From assembly GCA_009768935.1 (NCBI GenBank), contig WESA01000003.1, positions 1 to 64,000 of the forward strand: a stretch of 64,000 nucleotides of DNA, in the 5' to 3' direction. Each line of letters opens with the position of its first letter. Position 1 is the stretch's first letter. Shown piece by piece: positions 61,398 to 64,000 of this stretch. The stretch comes from Rectinema subterraneum (GTDB taxonomy: Bacteria; Spirochaetota; Spirochaetia; Treponematales; Rectinemataceae). A program made the position numbers and the translations under genes. The notes under the pieces are model-generated. The model was given only the letters and a program-made list of their open reading frames with translations, was not told the origin of the DNA and did not search any database.

Positions 61398-62372
61398 ATG
61401 AAGAAAACAGATTTCTTCGACCGCCTTGTTGCATTCTCCGAAAGTTTTTTGACCCGAAGAAAACAGAAGTCTCTTCGGGCAAAGATGAAACAGCAGAAAC
61501 GCCACCCGGTTGTCGACTGGATATATGCCATTCTCTGGGCGGCCTGCGTCGTGCTCGTGATCAACCAATATCTCTTCCAGGCATATCGCATCCCTTCAGG
61601 GTCCATGGAAAAAACGCTCCTTGTAGGCGACATGATTTTCGTAGACAAGCTGTCATATGGCCCTGAATTGCTTCCTGGCGTGCTGAAAACACCAGGAGTA
61701 TCCAAGCCCGAGCGAGGCAAGGTCATCATATTCGAAAATCCATCCTACCTTTCGCGCGGTCCCTTATACACGATTTTCCAGCAAATGTTATACATGGTCA
61801 CTTTCACACTGGTCGATATCGATAGAGAGCCAACAGGCGAGCCTCGTGTCCACTATCTCATCAAGCGGGCGATAGGAGTAGGTGGGGACACTATCCATGT
61901 TGTCAATGGTGAAGTGTACATCAAGCCTCGTGGTTCGTCTGAATTTATGAGCGAAAAATCGCTCATGCAGGGGCTGGGCCTTGCTGTCAAAACTCAGCGG
62001 CTTGTTTCGCAGAGCGAATATGCTGAAATCACAAATGTCGGAATTGCGTCGGCATATTCCGAGCTGAATCTTGCATTCCCGGCGAGCCTGGGTACACCAT
62101 CTGTGCAGAGTGCCAACAAGGACGCGTTCCATTATGACATGAGCCGCGTTACCACTCTCAGAGACGCGAATCCTTCGGAAGCCCGCAACGCTCAGATTGC
62201 GCAGCGCTATGAGAACGGCTGGTACATCGCTGATTCTCGCGTCTTCCCAATGGGCGACAACAGAGACAATTCCCGCGATGCGCGGTATTTCGGTCCTGTC
62301 GCGGAAAAGAAAGTTCTTGGCCATGCCCTTTTTATCTACTTCCCCTTCAGCCGAATGGGCAGTATCCGGTAG
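61398..62372 (+). CDS. lepB: Signal peptidase I
   Basis: A 324-residue membrane serine protease that removes signal peptides. After a basic N-terminus and one helix (about 41-58), box B gives catalytic Ser69 in IPSGSM, box D catalytic Lys156 in YLIKRAIGVGGD, and box E GDNRDNSRDARYFG near residue 291. An insertion of about 60 residues between boxes D and E makes it longer than the Gram-positive form. A paralogue begins eight bases after its stop. Confidence 0.95.
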   Translation: MKKTDFFDRLVAFSESFLTRRKQKSLRAKMKQQKRHPVVDWIYAILWAACVVLVINQYLFQAYRIPSGSMEKTLLVGDMIFVDKLSYGPELLPGVLKTPGVSKPERGKVIIFENPSYLSRGPLYTIFQQMLYMVTFTLVDIDREPTGEPRVHYLIKRAIGVGGDTIHVVNGEVYIKPRGSSEFMSEKSLMQGLGLAVKTQRLVSQSEYAEITNVGIASAYSELNLAFPASLGTPSVQSANKDAFHYDMSRVTTLRDANPSEARNAQIAQRYENGWYIADSRVFPMGDNRDNSRDARYFGPVAEKKVLGHALFIYFPFSRMGSIR

Positions 62373-62379
62373 TGGCAGC

Positions 62380-62961
62380 ATGTTCGCGAGAAGGCCTGTT
62401 CGATACGCGGAAAAAGTCGAGAGAAAAAAGAATCGTCTGAGAGCTATCTGGTTCGTCGTGGTCTTTATAATTCTGAGCTCTTTTATTCGGGGTGTCGTGA
62501 TCCAGAGCTGGCAGATACGCGATCAAACAATGAACCCCTCCCTTGTGGTCGGGGATGTCGTGCTCGCTGTTCCGTTCTGGTCAATTTTTTCTTCCGCTCC
62601 ATTTAGCTTTTCGGGTCCTCTTCATCAAGGCGACCTCGTGCTTATCGATGACGGGGCATCTGAGGTCACGCCTCCTGCGCTCCTTACTGCCGATGCAGTG
62701 TTGCGCTTTTTTACATTGCAGCGATTTTCCATTCTGGAAGCACAGTATGGCAGGAATTTTGGTGTGCCCGAAGTCATGCGGATAAAGTCCATCATACGGG
62801 AGAACAGGGAAAACAAGCGAGTTATCCTCTATACCCTTGAATATGATGCCCGGCGAATGTCTGCCGATGCTCCCGCTGATAAAGAGGTACAGGCTTCACG
62901 AATCCGCGCTAAACTCGTATTTAGAATTTGGCCAATACGAAGAGTCGGGCCTTTGACATGA
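62380..62961 (+). CDS. Signal peptidase I-like paralogue with altered active site
   Basis: This 193-residue protein starts with a basic region and one membrane helix (about 22-40), then QIRDQTMNPSLVVGD, which aligns with the SGSM...GD box of signal peptidase I. The catalytic serine position holds Thr50. Lys136 in MRIKSII may match the catalytic lysine. The box E motif GDNxxxSxDSR is absent. It is therefore probably inactive or altered, and may assist LepB. The start ATG 62380 lies eight bases after the lepB stop; its own stop overlaps hemW (ATGA). Confidence 0.75.
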   Translation: MFARRPVRYAEKVERKKNRLRAIWFVVVFIILSSFIRGVVIQSWQIRDQTMNPSLVVGDVVLAVPFWSIFSSAPFSFSGPLHQGDLVLIDDGASEVTPPALLTADAVLRFFTLQRFSILEAQYGRNFGVPEVMRIKSIIRENRENKRVILYTLEYDARRMSADAPADKEVQASRIRAKLVFRIWPIRRVGPLT

Positions 62962-64000
62962 GCGCAGAGCATTTCACGGACAAAAAGCCATTCCCCACAC
63001 GCTCGCTGTATGTCCATATTCCCTTCTGTGCAGGGCGATGTGCATATTGCGATTTTTTTTCGGTTCCACGAGGAAGCTGCTCCCCCAGTACATTGGCGAG
63101 CTATGTCAGCGCTGTCCTTGAACAGGCAGCGGAATGGACAAAAATATTCGAAGCAGGGGAATTTGCGACAATTTATATAGGGGGCGGCACACCGACTGTT
63201 CTTGGTACAGAATTATTGGGAACGCTTGTCCGAGGCCTTGAGCCTTACGCCGCAAATGAATGTGAATGGACAATCGAAGCAAATCCGGAAAGCCTCGATG
63301 AAGAAGCAGTCCAGATGCTTGCAGAGACGAAAGTCAGCCGCATTTCGCTTGGAGTGCAGACATTGTCGCAAAACCAATGGCCAATACTAGGGCGAGTCGG
63401 TTCGGTTGAAGATTCGCTCCGCGCAATCGAGCTGCTCGGATCGAGCAGATTTGAAGTTTCAGTCGACCTTTTGGCAGGGATTCCATATCGGGCCAGTGAT
63501 CCGGCTGGGGCCCCGGAGTACATCGAAGCGCAGCTTCTGCAAAGTTTGAGTGCGCTCTCAGGGAAAGTTCCGCATATTTCGATGTACGATCTCACTATAG
63601 AAGAAGGGACTGTATTGCAGCGCCGGATTGTAGATGGGGAACTTGTGCTGCCTGATACCGACAGCCTTGCTCGCGCGAGGGAGAGCGCAGACGGCCTGCT
63701 TGCAGCGCACGGCTACATTCGCTATGAAGTCTCGAATTATGCCCTGCCTGGGCATGAATGCAGGCACAACCTGGCATATTGGAACATGGACCCCTATCTG
63801 GGTTTGGGCAGCGGGGCAGTCAGCACCCTTGCGTACCCTGCAGATGCACATCAGCGAATGCTTGGTTCCATGGTGAGGCTGAATGGCACGAAAAATCTGA
63901 AACATTTCATTGCCCGTCCCGCTGAAATTCCGCCAGAAGTTGAAATTATCGACAAGCCGACTGCAGCTTTCGAGGTCTTGATGATGGGTTTCAGAACGGC
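62958..64000 (+). CDS. hemW: HemW-like radical SAM protein (cut by window edge)
   Basis: An open frame of 347 codons without a stop at the right edge. The protein begins with SLYVHIPFCAGRCAYCDFF: Cys24, Cys28 and Cys31 bind the [4Fe-4S] cluster. The residue after the next position is Phe rather than the extra Cys of coproporphyrinogen oxidase HemN, which places it with HemW, a heme-binding chaperone-like protein. GGGTPT, EANPES, LGVQT and YEVSNYA segments support the family. ATG 62958 overlaps the stop of the upstream gene by four bases, so lepB, its paralogue and hemW form one unit. Confidence 0.9.
   Translation, partial: MSAEHFTDKKPFPTRSLYVHIPFCAGRCAYCDFFSVPRGSCSPSTLASYVSAVLEQAAEWTKIFEAGEFATIYIGGGTPTVLGTELLGTLVRGLEPYAANECEWTIEANPESLDEEAVQMLAETKVSRISLGVQTLSQNQWPILGRVGSVEDSLRAIELLGSSRFEVSVDLLAGIPYRASDPAGAPEYIEAQLLQSLSALSGKVPHISMYDLTIEEGTVLQRRIVDGELVLPDTDSLARARESADGLLAAHGYIRYEVSNYALPGHECRHNLAYWNMDPYLGLGSGAVSTLAYPADAHQRMLGSMVRLNGTKNLKHFIARPAEIPPEVEIIDKPTAAFEVLMMGFRT

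Overview
The window is an ordinary, gene-dense chromosomal segment from what is most likely a spirochaete of the Treponema/Rectinema kind. That assignment is inference from gene content: a TM2/winged-helix protein, TPR and FGE-PEGA proteins, a glycosome-like GAPDH with insertions, many lipoproteins and small beta-barrel proteins, and a TRAP transporter, with balanced base composition and frequent TTG/GTG starts. I could not run a search, so genus is not claimed. No rRNA, tRNA, CRISPR array, prophage or replication origin was recognised. No gap between genes exceeds 300 bases; the longest are about 200 bases (before the 9211 gene, before gap and before cysK) and hold promoter-like or terminator-like signals.

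Layout. 1-211: the start of a transposase-like gene running off the left edge. 309-9005: a B12-type radical SAM protein coupled to a DEAD-box helicase (minus), RNase Z (plus), a membrane protein with a degenerate GGDEF-like domain (minus), a Memo-family protein (plus) and MurD (minus). 9211-15753: a fused multi-Fe-S flavoprotein and its FAD partner (Hcn/opine-oxidase type), then an IscR-like regulator, IscS, NifU-BFD and a MutY-like glycosylase without an Fe-S cluster. 15880-18886: a DctPQM TRAP transporter. 18959-21660: asnS-dacA. 21819-28593: a TM2 protein, a caspase-like lipoprotein with a barrel-like partner, an SH3 lipoprotein with a DUF445 protein, folC and a degenerate HAD-like protein. 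28573-33287: a minus-strand operon of unknown gene, beta-barrel, propeller-like lipoprotein and a RarA fusion. 33419-39551: two unknown genes (one a lipoprotein with HELSH), a coiled protein, an FtsB-like protein and PBP1A. 39754-45393: gap-pgk, cysK-cysE, tpiA, secG. 45534-51392: a DnaJ-like protein, a SurA/parvulin-like protein, nusB, map, an HtrA protease and a phosphoribosyltransferase. 51413-58611: glgC, an mrfA-mrfB-like repair pair, rlmN and a TPR protein. 58762-64000: rsmD, smpB and an FGE-PEGA protein (minus), then lepB, a lepB paralogue with altered catalytic serine, and hemW running off the right edge.

The most distinctive general signal is promoter layout. Many genes that lack a Shine-Dalgarno sequence have a sigma70-like -10 box ending only 6 to 11 bases before the start codon, often as TTGACA-N17-TAGGCT. 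This predicts leaderless or near-leaderless mRNAs and decides several start codons. I did not find a wholly new multi-gene system. The best candidates for new biology are the four-gene operon ending in the RarA fusion, the caspase-like lipoprotein pair, the HELSH lipoprotein pair and the lepB paralogue.
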